DNA from: Mesorhizobium sp. Z1-4
GTDB lineage: Bacteria > Pseudomonadota > Alphaproteobacteria > Rhizobiales > Rhizobiaceae
Direction of reading: 5' to 3'
Length of the DNA: 64,000 nucleotides
NCBI RefSeq assembly: GCF_004000235.1
Contig: NZ_RCIO01000002.1
Span: forward strand, 575,501-639,500
Part shown: piece by piece, positions 49,797 to 59,190 of the stretch
Numbering within the stretch: the first letter of the stretch is position 1
Layout: each line of letters begins with the position of its first letter
The notes under the pieces: generated by a model
The model's database searches: none
What the model saw: only the letters and a program-made list of their open reading frames with translations
Told to the model about the DNA's origin: nothing
Position numbers and translations under genes: made by a program

Positions 49797-51242
49797 TTAT
49801 CTTACGAGAATGTTCCTGAATTGCCACGGGTCGGATGTGTCGATGTCCTCAGGAAAAAGACCCGGCCGGCCGTCGAGCGGTGTCCAGTCCGAATAGTATC
49901 CCTTGACGGGGCCAAGATATGGCATCTGAACTTCAAGACAGCGCTTGAAGTCCATTTCGTCGGTTTCGACGATGCCGGCCTCCGGATTTTCAAGCGCCCA
50001 AACCATGCCGGCGAGCACCGCGGAGGTCACTTGCAGGCCGGTGGCGTTCTGGTAGGGCGCGATCTGGCGCGTCTCCTCCACAGACAGCTGCGAACCGTAC
50101 CAATAGGCGTTTTTCTTATGGCCGTAGAGCAGCACGCCGAGTTCGTCGATGCCATCGACCAGTTCGTTCTCGTCCAGCACGTGAAAGACGGGCTGCGCTT
50201 TGCCTGCATCGCCGAACATCTCGTGCAGCGAAAGCACCGCGTCGTTGCAGGGATGATAAGCGTAGTGACAGGTCGGACGGTAGGTCACCTTGCCCTTTTT
50301 GTCGCGTACGGTGAAAAAGTCGGCGATCGAGATGGACTCGTTGTGTGTAACGAGGAAACCGTATTGAGCGCCGGGCGTCGGGCACCAGGTGCGGACGCGT
50401 GTGTTGGCGCCCGGCTGTTCCAGGAAGATCGCGGCCTTGTTGCCCTTCTTCTGTTTCTTGGCGTTTTTCGGTATCCATTTTTCGTGCGTGCCCCAGCCGA
50501 GCTCCGCCGGCTGCAGGCCTTCGGAGACGAAACCTTCCACCGACCACGTGTTCCAGAAGGTGTCGAATGGCTTGGGCTGTTTGGTGCGCTGGGTGTCGCG
50601 CTCGGCAATGTGAACGCCCTTCACGCCGAGCTTTTTCATCATCTTCGCCCAGCCGTCACGGTCGGTCGGGGCCGGGGTCTTGATGTCGAGTTTCATATCG
50701 GCGGCAAGGTTCACCAGCGCCTGCTTTACGAACCACGACACCATGCCCGGATTGGCGCCGCAGCAGGATACGGCCGTGGTGCCGCCCGGATTCTTGCGTT
50801 TTTCCTCACGCACCGTTTCGCGCAACGCGTAGTTTGTGCGCGACGCATTGTCGGCCTTGCTGTCGAAATAGAAGCCGAGCCAGGGCTCAACCACGGTGTC
50901 GACATAGAGTACGCCCAGTTTGCGGCAGAGCTTCATGATGTCGAGTGAGGAGGTGTCGACGGAGAGATTGACGCAAAAGCCCTGCCCTTCGCCTTCGGTG
51001 AGCAGGTCGCCCAGCAGCTTCTTGTAGTTCTTTTTGGTCACGGCCTCCTTGATGAAGCGGATGCCGCGCTCGTCCAGCAGCGCCTTGTCGTCGTCGCGGG
51101 GGTCGATCACGACCATCCGGGATTTGTCGAAGTTGAAATGGCGCTCGATCAGCGGCAGCGTGCCGCGGCCGATCGACCCGAAGCCGATCATCACGATCGG
51201 ACCGGTGATTTCCCCGTGTATCGGCCACTTCGCCTTAGCCAT
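49797..51242 (-). CDS. hss: Homospermidine synthase
   Basis: 481 residues from the ATG at 51242 (AGGAG eight bases upstream). NAD-dependent synthesis of sym-homospermidine from two putrescines, a polyamine abundant in rhizobia. The Rossmann motif is GPIVMIGFGSIGRGTLPLIERHF; VSCCGANPGMVSWFVKQAL, PGANTRVRTWCPTPGAQYGFLVTHNES and CHYAYHPCNDAVLSLHE are family landmarks of the saccharopine-dehydrogenase-like fold. Present in most Rhizobiales, supporting the taxonomic guess. Confidence 0.95.
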   Translation of the reverse strand: MAKAKWPIHGEITGPIVMIGFGSIGRGTLPLIERHFNFDKSRMVVIDPRDDDKALLDERGIRFIKEAVTKKNYKKLLGDLLTEGEGQGFCVNLSVDTSSLDIMKLCRKLGVLYVDTVVEPWLGFYFDSKADNASRTNYALRETVREEKRKNPGGTTAVSCCGANPGMVSWFVKQALVNLAADMKLDIKTPAPTDRDGWAKMMKKLGVKGVHIAERDTQRTKQPKPFDTFWNTWSVEGFVSEGLQPAELGWGTHEKWIPKNAKKQKKGNKAAIFLEQPGANTRVRTWCPTPGAQYGFLVTHNESISIADFFTVRDKKGKVTYRPTCHYAYHPCNDAVLSLHEMFGDAGKAQPVFHVLDENELVDGIDELGVLLYGHKKNAYWYGSQLSVEETRQIAPYQNATGLQVTSAVLAGMVWALENPEAGIVETDEMDFKRCLEVQMPYLGPVKGYYSDWTPLDGRPGLFPEDIDTSDPWQFRNILVR

Positions 51243-51334
51243 CGACAAAACTCCTTGCTTCAATTCGCGCACCCCGCGCCGGTTCAGGTAGGCGCTAAAA
51301 CCACATTAGGGTGTCACAATAAAGGGGAAATCCC

Positions 51335-52249
51335 TTAGCCGTCTGCGAGCGCCTTCAGCCGTGCCGCGAGCGCGTCGCGGTCGGCCGCTAGGTTCTTGTA
51401 GGCGAGCTGATGTGTATCGAGCCCGTCCAGCTGTTCTGCAAAGGAACCGGCGATGCGCATTCGGTCGGGGTGGTGCGCGAGCACAGCAAGCGGATCGAGG
51501 CAGATGCGGATTGTGAAGAGAATATCTCCTGAAACGGGTAGCTTCCGCAGGGTCTGGCGTTCGACACGAATGAAGGTGGTGGCCATGTCGCGACGTGGCC
51601 CCGTTGAGCTACCGGGGCGCGCGTCCTTTTGCGCCTCGCTTCGCGGCCGATAAAGCTCGTCATTTTCCTGCAAAGACCAGTTGTAGCGCTCAACCGGTTT
51701 TTCGGGCTGCAGATTGTCGAAGATGCGCCGGATCACCGTTGCCATGCGCGTGTCCGGGCCAAAGCCGGGCACCGGCTTGTGTATCTGCTCCAGCGGCCGG
51801 TCGAACTTTTCTCCAAGCGTCCATGAGCTTGGAAAGCAGAGCGAAGCGGCGGCAAGCCGCCAGCCGTCTTCCATGCGCCGCATCAGAACCAGATCTTCCT
51901 GCACGAAACGGGCGGCAATCTGGAGTGGCGGCTCGTCCGATCCATGCAACTGAAAACGCGGGAGCCGGTCGCCCAGAAAGTCCCATTCGTCGCGACCCGG
52001 AAAGATGCGCGCATGGCCGCGGATCAGATGGTCGACGACCATTTCGAGCACTTCGCGCTGCGCGGCATCCGTGTCCGGCCGCGCGGCGAATACGTCGTCC
52101 GGGCGCTCGGCGATCAGCCGGTCTTTTTCCTCCAGCTGAGCGCGGTAGTGCCGGTCGATCTCGATCCACTCCGCCGGGTCGAGCGGCTTGAGGCCGATGG
52201 AGAACGGCTTGGCCGAACCGTCATAGGGTGTGTGGGTCGGGCCAGCCAT
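51335..52249 (-). CDS. DUF3445 protein (heme-dependent oxidative N-demethylase family)
   Basis: 304 residues. Motifs of the family: FSIGLKPLDPAEWIEID, LEMVVDHLIRGHARIF, VQEDLVLMRRMEDGWRLAAASLCFPSSWTLGEKFDRPLEQIHKPVPG (given as landmark, about 135-180) and WSLQENDELYR. Members bind heme and demethylate amines, but the physiological substrate is unknown for most. It starts 6 bp after a methyltransferase gene on the same strand, so the two are co-transcribed with opposite chemistry. Confidence 0.85.
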   Translation of the reverse strand: MAGPTHTPYDGSAKPFSIGLKPLDPAEWIEIDRHYRAQLEEKDRLIAERPDDVFAARPDTDAAQREVLEMVVDHLIRGHARIFPGRDEWDFLGDRLPRFQLHGSDEPPLQIAARFVQEDLVLMRRMEDGWRLAAASLCFPSSWTLGEKFDRPLEQIHKPVPGFGPDTRMATVIRRIFDNLQPEKPVERYNWSLQENDELYRPRSEAQKDARPGSSTGPRRDMATTFIRVERQTLRKLPVSGDILFTIRICLDPLAVLAHHPDRMRIAGSFAEQLDGLDTHQLAYKNLAADRDALAARLKALADG

Positions 52250-52255
52250 CGACGT

Positions 52256-52918
52256 CTAGGCCGGCAATTTGCGGAAAACCCAGTAGTCGGCTCTATCGTC
52301 TCCGACATAGCTGGCGTCGGGCAGCGTGAACGTCAGGGCCGCCATGCCTGATTCCTCCACTTGCCCGGCATAAGCTCGGAAGTCCGTCTTTTTCAGATAA
52401 TCCTCGCGCGTGCTGACGATGACGAAGCCGCCCTTGCGCGACAGCGCGAACAGATGGCGCAGGCCTTCCGGCGCGACATGGCCCAATGTGAAAACGCCGG
52501 CGCATGTGACGATGTCATACGTTTCGGCAAACTCGCCAAGGCCCGGATCATCGGCATTCAGATCGATATCCGCCAACAAGCGCCGGTATGCTCCGATCTG
52601 TTCCGCTTTCTCGGTCATTGCAGGTGCAATGTCGAAACCGTCGACCTGTACAAAGCCGGCATTTCTCAGTGCGATGCCCGCGAGACCGGTGCCGCAGCCC
52701 GCATCCATGATCTGCGTGTCGGCGCGTTTTGTCCGCAGCCAGGAGAGTTGAACCAGCCGTGCCAGGGAGGCAGTGATCTCGGGCGCGCGATAGCCCTCGC
52801 CGGCGACATCGTCGTCATAAGAGCGCGACCATTCCCGGTAGAAGTCCTTGATGCGGGCGGCGTCGCCGTCGAGTGCGAGCGCCTTGGCAACCGGGTCGTC
52901 GGGCGGGCGGGACGTCAT
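52256..52918 (-). CDS. Class I SAM-dependent methyltransferase
   Basis: 220 residues. SAM motif I is IMDAGCGTGLAGIALRNAGF (about 73-92); motif II/III VTCAGVFTLGHVAP and motif IV GGFVIVSTREDYL follow. The upstream region WSRSYDDDVAGEGYRAPE resembles small-molecule methyltransferases (Williams-Beuren-like group). Between pepF and the DUF3445 gene in the same orientation; substrate unknown. Confidence 0.87.
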   Translation of the reverse strand: MTSRPPDDPVAKALALDGDAARIKDFYREWSRSYDDDVAGEGYRAPEITASLARLVQLSWLRTKRADTQIMDAGCGTGLAGIALRNAGFVQVDGFDIAPAMTEKAEQIGAYRRLLADIDLNADDPGLGEFAETYDIVTCAGVFTLGHVAPEGLRHLFALSRKGGFVIVSTREDYLKKTDFRAYAGQVEESGMAALTFTLPDASYVGDDRADYWVFRKLPA

Positions 52919-52929
52919 CTCAAGACTGG

Positions 52930-54783
52930 CTAGCCATCCATCGCTTCAAGCTCGTCGATCAGTCCCTCGATGACCGAGAGCCCCTTCTGCCAGAAGGCGG
53001 GATCGGAGGCGTCGAGCCCGAATGGCTTCAGCAGCTCCGAATGGTGCTTGGTGCCGCCGGCCTTCAGCATCTCGAAATACTTGTCCTGAAAGCCGTGCTC
53101 GGCGTTTTGGTAGACCGCGTAGAGCGAATTCACTAGGCAGTCGCCGAAGGCATAGGCGTAGACATAGAAGGGCGAGTGGATGAAGTGAGGGATATAGGCC
53201 CAGAAGGTCTCGTATCCTTCCCGCAGCGCGATCGCCGGCCCCAGGCTTTCGGCCTGTACCTCCAGCCAGAATTCGCCGAGCTGATCTGAGGTGAGTTCGC
53301 CATTGCGGCGCTCGGTGTGCACCTTGCGCTCGAACTCGTAGAAGGCGATCTGGCGCACGACCGTGTTGATCATGTCCTCGACCTTCTGTGCCAGCATCGC
53401 CTTGCGTTCGCGCCGCTCCTTCGTGCCGTCGAGCAGCGAGCGGAACGTCAGCATTTCGCCGAACACCGAAGCCGTCTCGGCCAAGGTAAGAGGCGTTGCC
53501 GACATCAGCGCGCCCTGCTGACCGGCCAGTACCTGATGGACGCCGTGCCCAAGCTCGTGTGCGAGTGTCATCACGTCACGCGGCTTACCCATGTAATTCA
53601 GAAGCACGTAGGGATGAGCGGACGGCACCGTCGGGTGTGCGAAGGCGCCCGGTGCTTTGCCCGGCCTTGCCGGCGCATCTATCCATCTGCCGTCGAAGAA
53701 GCGGCGGGCGATGTCGGCCATCTCCGGAGCAAAGCCGTGATAGGCAGCCAGCACCGTGTTTTTCGCTTCGTCCCAACCGATCGCAGCTTGCGGCGTTTCA
53801 GGCAGCGGTGCGTTGCGGTCCCAGTGGTTCATCTGGTCCATGCCGAGCCAGCGGGCCTTCATCGCGTAATAGCGATGCGAAAGCCGCGGATATGCATCGC
53901 GGACCGCCTTGGCCAATGCGTTCACCACTTCCGGCTCGACCCGATTGGCCAGATGGCGGGAATCGGCAATGTCCGTGAAGCCGCGCCAGCGGTCGGAGAT
54001 TTCCTTGTCCTTGGCGAGTGTATTGGTGATCAGCGTAAACAGCCGGATGTTGTCGCGAAACGTCGCTGCCAGCGCCTCCGCTGCCTTCTTGCGCTCCGCC
54101 GGGTCGGCGCTCTGGAGCATATTGAGTGTCGGCTCCAGCGGCTGCTCGGCACCATCTACTTCGAAGCGTAGGCCGGTCATCGTTTCGTCGAAGAGGCGGT
54201 TCCAGGCGCCGCGTCCGGTCACGGATTTTTCGTGGAAAAGCTGCTCGATCCGGTCATCAAGCTGGTACGGCTTGTCCTTGCGCAGATCGACGACCCACGG
54301 CCGGTAATGCGCAAATCCGGCGTCGGCCTCGAAAGCCTTCTCGATGGCATCTTCCTCGATCTGGTTGAGTTCGAGCGTGAAGAAAAGCAGATGCGCCGAG
54401 GCATCCGTCATCTTCTCCTGCACGTCGCCGTAGAGCTTGGTGCGGCGCGGATCCGACGTGTCGCCGGCATAAACGAGCCCCGCATAGGAGGCGATGCGCC
54501 CGATAAGCTCCTCCAGTTCCTCGAATTCGCTGAGCGCTTTGCCAAGTTTACCCTTGTGGGGTGCCGCCGCCGCTTCGAGCAACTTGCCCTTCCACCGCTT
54601 TTCGAACGAAACGGCGTTCTCGGCGGCGAGCGCCATGTCGCTTTTCAGCTCCGGCGCGTCCATGCCCGCATACAGGTCTGCCAGGTTCCATTCCGGCAGG
54701 GCGCCGAGTTCCGTCGATTTGGAGCCGCCGCGGGCGGCATCCGCAGCGTTCGAGCGCTGGGCTGATTTGTTAACAAATTTCAT
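52930..54783 (-). CDS. pepF: Oligoendopeptidase F (M3 family)
   Basis: 617 residues from the ATG at 54783, with GGGAG five bases before it. Cytoplasmic zinc endopeptidase for short peptides. The zinc-binding motif H409-E-L-G-H413 lies in MTLAHELGHGVHQ, and the distal Glu is in LAETASVFGEM. Preceding features: WNLADLYAGMDAPEL at the N-terminus and PYVLLNYMGKPRDVM. It is the first gene of a probable transcript continuing to the methyltransferase (11 bp gap). Confidence 0.94.
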   Translation of the reverse strand: MKFVNKSAQRSNAADAARGGSKSTELGALPEWNLADLYAGMDAPELKSDMALAAENAVSFEKRWKGKLLEAAAAPHKGKLGKALSEFEELEELIGRIASYAGLVYAGDTSDPRRTKLYGDVQEKMTDASAHLLFFTLELNQIEEDAIEKAFEADAGFAHYRPWVVDLRKDKPYQLDDRIEQLFHEKSVTGRGAWNRLFDETMTGLRFEVDGAEQPLEPTLNMLQSADPAERKKAAEALAATFRDNIRLFTLITNTLAKDKEISDRWRGFTDIADSRHLANRVEPEVVNALAKAVRDAYPRLSHRYYAMKARWLGMDQMNHWDRNAPLPETPQAAIGWDEAKNTVLAAYHGFAPEMADIARRFFDGRWIDAPARPGKAPGAFAHPTVPSAHPYVLLNYMGKPRDVMTLAHELGHGVHQVLAGQQGALMSATPLTLAETASVFGEMLTFRSLLDGTKERRERKAMLAQKVEDMINTVVRQIAFYEFERKVHTERRNGELTSDQLGEFWLEVQAESLGPAIALREGYETFWAYIPHFIHSPFYVYAYAFGDCLVNSLYAVYQNAEHGFQDKYFEMLKAGGTKHHSELLKPFGLDASDPAFWQKGLSVIEGLIDELEAMDG

Positions 54784-54932
54784 GCAACTCCCCGATCCAC
54801 CCTTGAGGGCGGGAATCACTCCATGACGATAAGGATTCGTTCACCGCAAATCTTGAACCCTTGTTTATAGGGCTGTGCCAGGATGATCCAAATCACCCTG
54901 GAATCAAATCAAAGCTATTAGCAAAGCGAAAC

Positions 54933-56450
54933 ATGACCGCCTCAATCCTCGTTGTCGATGATGATCCAGTCCAGCGCCGTCTGCTGGAGACAGCACTTGC
55001 CAAATCGGACCACGACGTCGTCGTGGCCGACAGCGGCGAGGTGGGGTTGAAGGCGCTGGAGGCACGCGGCGACGATATTGGCGCGGTGGTGCTCGACCTC
55101 AAGATGCCCGGCATGGGCGGTCTCGGCATGCTGGAAGCGATGCGCGAGCGCGGGCTCGAACATCCGGTCGTGGTGCTGACCGCGCAGGGCGGCATCGACA
55201 CCGTGGTATCGGCCATGCGCGCCGGGGCGTTCGATTTCGTGGTGAAACCGGTTTCGCCCGAAAAACTGGTTGCCACAGTTTCGGGCGCCCTCAAGGTTGA
55301 ACAGCGCGGCACTGCGGCAAAACAGAAGCAGGCCAAGGTGTCGTCCTCGCATGCAATGACTTTTGACGACCTGATCGCTGCAAGCCCCGTGATGGAACGT
55401 GTGCTGAGACTTGGCCGCAAGGCCGCGGCATCGAACATCCCGATCCTGATCGAGGGCGAATCGGGTGTCGGCAAGGAAATGGTCGCGCGGGCGATCCAGG
55501 GCGGCGGCGGACGCCGCGGCAAGCCGTTCGTGCCGGTAAATTGCGGCGCCATCCCGGACAATCTGGTCGAGAGCATCCTGTTCGGCCACGAGAAAGGCGC
55601 CTTCACCGGCGCCACCGAAAAACATGTCGGCAAGTTCGTGGAAGCGAACAGCGGCACGCTGTTTCTGGATGAAATCGGCGATTTGCCGCTCGACGTGCAG
55701 GTCAAGCTGCTGCGCGCGGTGCAGGAAGGCGAGGTGGATGCCGTCGGCGCCAGGGCTCCGATCCGCGTCGACATCAGGCTGATTTCGGCTACGCACCGAG
55801 ACCTTATCCAGCGCGTGAAAGACGGGCTTTTCCGCGAGGATCTCTACTACCGGCTGAACGTGTTCCCGATCCATGTGCCGCCGCTGCGCGAGCGCCCAGA
55901 GGATATTCCGCTGCTGACGCAGCATTTCATCCGGCGGCTTGGCAAAAGCGAAACCGGCGGCCGCGTCAAAGGCATTGCCGCCAATGCGCTTGCCATGCTC
56001 GAAGCCTATGACTGGCCGGGCAACATCCGGCAGCTGGAAAACGCCGTCTTCCGCGCGGTCGTGCTGTGCGATGGCGAAGTGCTGACAGCGGACGACTTTC
56101 CGCAGATCAGGGCGCAGACCGGCACGATCCAGCTTTCGACGAAAACGGTGCCGGTTCGGCTGGACAATATTGCGGCTGCGGCGCCGGCAGCCGCTTCGCT
56201 GCCTGCCACGCCGCCCGATACCATGTTTTCGGATGAAGCAGGGTCGGTTCGTGCGTTGGATGACAAGGGCAATGTGCGCGCCCTGGCGGATGTCGAATCG
56301 GAGATGATCCGGCTTGCGGTCGAACACTATGGCGGCCAAATGAGTGAAGTCGCGCGGCGGCTCGGTATCGGGCGCTCGACGCTCTATCGCAAGCTCAAGG
56401 AGCTTGGCATTGACCCGGATACCGGCCGGGCAATCAAGCTGGCGTCTTAA
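54933..56450 (+). CDS. NtrC-type sigma-54-dependent response regulator
   Basis: 505 residues from MTASILVVDDD. Receiver domain with phosphoacceptor D55 (VVLDLKMPG); AAA+ domain with Walker A G175-ESGVGKE-182 and the sigma-54-contacting loop GAFTGA at 222-227; a Fis-type HTH at the C-terminus (EVARRLGIGRSTLYRKLKELG). It activates sigma-54 promoters on phosphorylation. No histidine kinase gene is next to it, so it is an orphan regulator. An open frame extends upstream to 54861 but lacks a ribosome site. Confidence 0.93.
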   Translation: MTASILVVDDDPVQRRLLETALAKSDHDVVVADSGEVGLKALEARGDDIGAVVLDLKMPGMGGLGMLEAMRERGLEHPVVVLTAQGGIDTVVSAMRAGAFDFVVKPVSPEKLVATVSGALKVEQRGTAAKQKQAKVSSSHAMTFDDLIAASPVMERVLRLGRKAAASNIPILIEGESGVGKEMVARAIQGGGGRRGKPFVPVNCGAIPDNLVESILFGHEKGAFTGATEKHVGKFVEANSGTLFLDEIGDLPLDVQVKLLRAVQEGEVDAVGARAPIRVDIRLISATHRDLIQRVKDGLFREDLYYRLNVFPIHVPPLRERPEDIPLLTQHFIRRLGKSETGGRVKGIAANALAMLEAYDWPGNIRQLENAVFRAVVLCDGEVLTADDFPQIRAQTGTIQLSTKTVPVRLDNIAAAAPAAASLPATPPDTMFSDEAGSVRALDDKGNVRALADVESEMIRLAVEHYGGQMSEVARRLGIGRSTLYRKLKELGIDPDTGRAIKLAS

Positions 56451-56711
56451 CTATTCCGCCCGGAATTGCCTGCGCTCGCGGCAAAATCCGATAATTTGCG
56501 CTAAACCTTTGGTTTACCATAGGCGCGAAGGGTGGATTCCGCCTTGAATGTGCCATGGTGTTACCTCATTCCGGCTTCAATAAGGCTGGATTAACCATTA
56601 CGATGGATAGTCGGGTCGTCCTGGGTCCGGGTATCAAGGGGACAATCTTGTGCCGGCAAGGCGACGGGTTTGACTGAGAGCACGCGTAATTTCGGGGGAC
56701 GGCGAGCCAGC

Positions 56712-58451
56712 ATGTTTGCCATGAAGCGGATCCTGGCGGGTCTGTTCATTACCATTGCCCTTGTATTGTCCGCTGCCGGCACGGCAAGCGCGGAAACGCG
56801 CACGCTCAAGCTGTATTTCATCCACACCAAAGAACGCGCCGAAATCACCTACAAGCGCAACGGCCGCTACATTCAGAGCGGCCTCGACAAGGTGAACCGG
56901 TTCCTGCGCGACTGGCGCCGCGATGAGTCCACCAAAATGGACCCGCGGGTGCTCGATCTGCTCTGGGAGGTTTACCGTCAGGTGGGCGCCCGCGACTACA
57001 TCAACGTGGTTTCCGCCTACCGCTCCCCGGCGACCAATTCGATGCTGCGCAGCCGCAGCCGCGGCGTTGCCAAGAACAGCCAGCACACATTGGGCAAAGC
57101 GGTCGATTTTTTCATTCCGGGCGTCAACCTCGCCACCCTGCGCAAGGCGGCGCTTCGTATGCAGCGGGGCGGCGTCGGCTATTATCCGGGATCAGGCTCG
57201 CCGTTCGTGCATCTCGATGTCGGAAGCGTACGGCACTGGCCGCGCATGAAGCGCCAGGAACTGATGGCGCTGTTCCCCGACGGCAGAACGGCACACATTC
57301 CATCCGACGGCAAACCGCTTGCCGGATACAGTCAGGCGATGGCCGCGATCAAGGCGGGCAAGCAGCGCAGTGCAACGGTGCAGGTGGCAAGTGCCGAAGA
57401 GCCGACGCAGCGGCGTGGCCTGCTTGCGGCGCTGTTCGGCGGCGCCGACGAGGAAGAAGATACGGCGGAGAGCGTCAGGCCAAGCGCACCCGTCCCGCAA
57501 GCGCAGCAGCCGGCTGTTGCGGCCGCGGAGCCGGCCGTTCCCGACCCGACGCCCGAGACGATTCTGGCCTCGCTTTCGCCCAACCTGATTCCGTTTCCGC
57601 AGTCCGCGCCGCGCGGCGCGAGCGTGAATGAACTGCTGGCGCTTGGCGACACAGCTGCATCGCAGAACTCGGCTGTCGAGGCCGTCGACGAAGCAGTTCT
57701 GCCTGCAGACGAGACGGTTCTTGCCAGCCTCGACGCCGGCATTCCCGTGCCCACCAGCAGACCGGATGCGCCGACCCAGGACGCGCTGGTTCAGATAGCC
57801 GAGGCGGTCGTGCCCGGCGGTTTGCCAATGCCGGCAGCTGGCCCCGAAACAGGGGTCGAGGTTGCCGTCGCCAGTGCATCGACAGGCCCCTCCGCTACGG
57901 TAGCAGCGTTCGTGCCTCTGCCGAACCGACGGCCTGATGGCGAAGAATCGCGAGAATATGTTCTGGCCGCATTGCCCAATTCAGGACCGTCTTACGGCGC
58001 ACCGCCTATTTCCGACGGCGGCGAAGCCGTTGTCAGCCGTCCGAGGGAAAACACCGATCGCAGGCTGGCGCGCCTTGGGTCAGCGCCGGCGGCTTCCCAG
58101 CGGCTGTCGCTGATGTCGAACAATGGCCAAACACCGGAGAACGCCATCGCAACCGGGGTCAGGACAACCGCCAAAGCGGCAAAGCCCGGCCCGGGCGACT
58201 CGCGGCCGGATCCGAGGGCGGTGATGGTGCCCATCCCGCGCCAGGTTGCGCAGTGGGCGCTTAACCCCTCTCCGGGCGCAATGAGCGAGCGGGGAACCGT
58301 TGCTCCGTCGTTCCGGGTGGCGCATGTCCGCTCGGCGCCGCAGCTTGTCTATACCGCCGGCTTCGGCCGCGGCAACGATCAGGGCCAGCCGAACCGCTTC
58401 ACCGGCAATGCGGTGACGTTCCTCTCGGTAGCACGTTTCGACAAGAACTGA
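56712..58451 (+). CDS. DUF882 (YcbK-like M15) protein with long disordered tail
   Basis: 579 residues from the ATG at 56712. A signal peptide (MKRILAGLFITIALVLSAAG...) is followed by a DUF882/peptidase M15-like domain at about 25-190: VVSAYRSPATNSML, HTLGKAVDFFIPG (His and Asp zinc ligands) and SPFVHLDVGSVRHWPRM (second His). It probably acts on peptidoglycan. The remaining 380 residues are Pro/Ala/Ser-rich and disordered, with no repeats of fixed length. A few rhizobial DUF882 proteins share this tail. It stands alone between an orphan regulator and eda. Confidence 0.85.
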   Translation: MFAMKRILAGLFITIALVLSAAGTASAETRTLKLYFIHTKERAEITYKRNGRYIQSGLDKVNRFLRDWRRDESTKMDPRVLDLLWEVYRQVGARDYINVVSAYRSPATNSMLRSRSRGVAKNSQHTLGKAVDFFIPGVNLATLRKAALRMQRGGVGYYPGSGSPFVHLDVGSVRHWPRMKRQELMALFPDGRTAHIPSDGKPLAGYSQAMAAIKAGKQRSATVQVASAEEPTQRRGLLAALFGGADEEEDTAESVRPSAPVPQAQQPAVAAAEPAVPDPTPETILASLSPNLIPFPQSAPRGASVNELLALGDTAASQNSAVEAVDEAVLPADETVLASLDAGIPVPTSRPDAPTQDALVQIAEAVVPGGLPMPAAGPETGVEVAVASASTGPSATVAAFVPLPNRRPDGEESREYVLAALPNSGPSYGAPPISDGGEAVVSRPRENTDRRLARLGSAPAASQRLSLMSNNGQTPENAIATGVRTTAKAAKPGPGDSRPDPRAVMVPIPRQVAQWALNPSPGAMSERGTVAPSFRVAHVRSAPQLVYTAGFGRGNDQGQPNRFTGNAVTFLSVARFDKN

Positions 58452-58463
58452 CGGCGTTCCAGG

Positions 58464-59111
58464 TCAGCCCGCCGCCGCGGCGAGTGCCACGGCCTCACGC
58501 GCGAGCGCTTCGATTTCGTCCCACTTGCCGTCCGCAATCAGCTTATCGGGCGCGATCCACGAGCCGCCGATGCACACGACATTCGGAAGGGCGAGGTAGT
58601 CTTTTGCGTTGGCCGGCGTGATCCCGCCTGTGGGGCAGAAGCAGATATTAGCAAGCGGCGAAACCAGCGATTTCAGGAATGATGCGCCACCGGCCTGCTC
58701 GGCCGGGTAGAACTTCATCATCCGATAGCCTTCCTCGCGCAGCGACATCATCTCGCTCGGTGTGATCGCTCCGGGCAGAAAGGGAACATCCGACGCGTGG
58801 GCCGTGTCCAGCAGTTCCTGCGTCGTTCCCGGGCTGACGATGAAACGAGCACCGGCTTTCGCAGCGGCAGAATAGTCGCGCGGCGACAGGATCGTGCCGG
58901 CTCCGACGATCGCGCCCGGCACCTCGGTTGCCGTCAGCGCGATAGCATCCAGCGCGTCGTCTGTCCGCAAGGTGATCTCGATTGCCTTGAGGCCACCCGC
59001 AACAAGCGCATTCGCGAGCGGCACGGCGTCTGCCAGCCGGTCGATCTTGAGCACCGGTATCACACGCTGGCCATCAAGCAGTTCGATGAGGGCGTTCGAT
59101 CTGTCTTTCAT
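58464..59111 (-). CDS. eda: KDPG/KHG aldolase
   Basis: 215 residues. Cleaves 2-keto-3-deoxy-6-phosphogluconate to pyruvate and glyceraldehyde 3-phosphate (Entner-Doudoroff). E45 in KAIEITLRT and Schiff-base K133 in RMMKFYPAE are the known catalytic residues at their usual numbering; VSPGTTQELL and CFCPTGGITP are substrate-binding segments. It is not next to edd or zwf here. It is convergent with the DUF882 gene. Confidence 0.95.
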   Translation of the reverse strand: MKDRSNALIELLDGQRVIPVLKIDRLADAVPLANALVAGGLKAIEITLRTDDALDAIALTATEVPGAIVGAGTILSPRDYSAAAKAGARFIVSPGTTQELLDTAHASDVPFLPGAITPSEMMSLREEGYRMMKFYPAEQAGGASFLKSLVSPLANICFCPTGGITPANAKDYLALPNVVCIGGSWIAPDKLIADGKWDEIEALAREAVALAAAAG

Positions 59112-59190
59112 GGAATGGCGACCCCTGTTGTGGTGCTAAATCGATTTTATCGCGGGGCGCTTCTAACACATGTCCCGTGTCGGACCAGCA

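Noticed and set aside
54942..56339. Minus-strand open frame of 465 codons within the NtrC-like gene
   Set aside because: Antisense to a gene with intact receiver, AAA+ and Fis motifs; no domain of its own.
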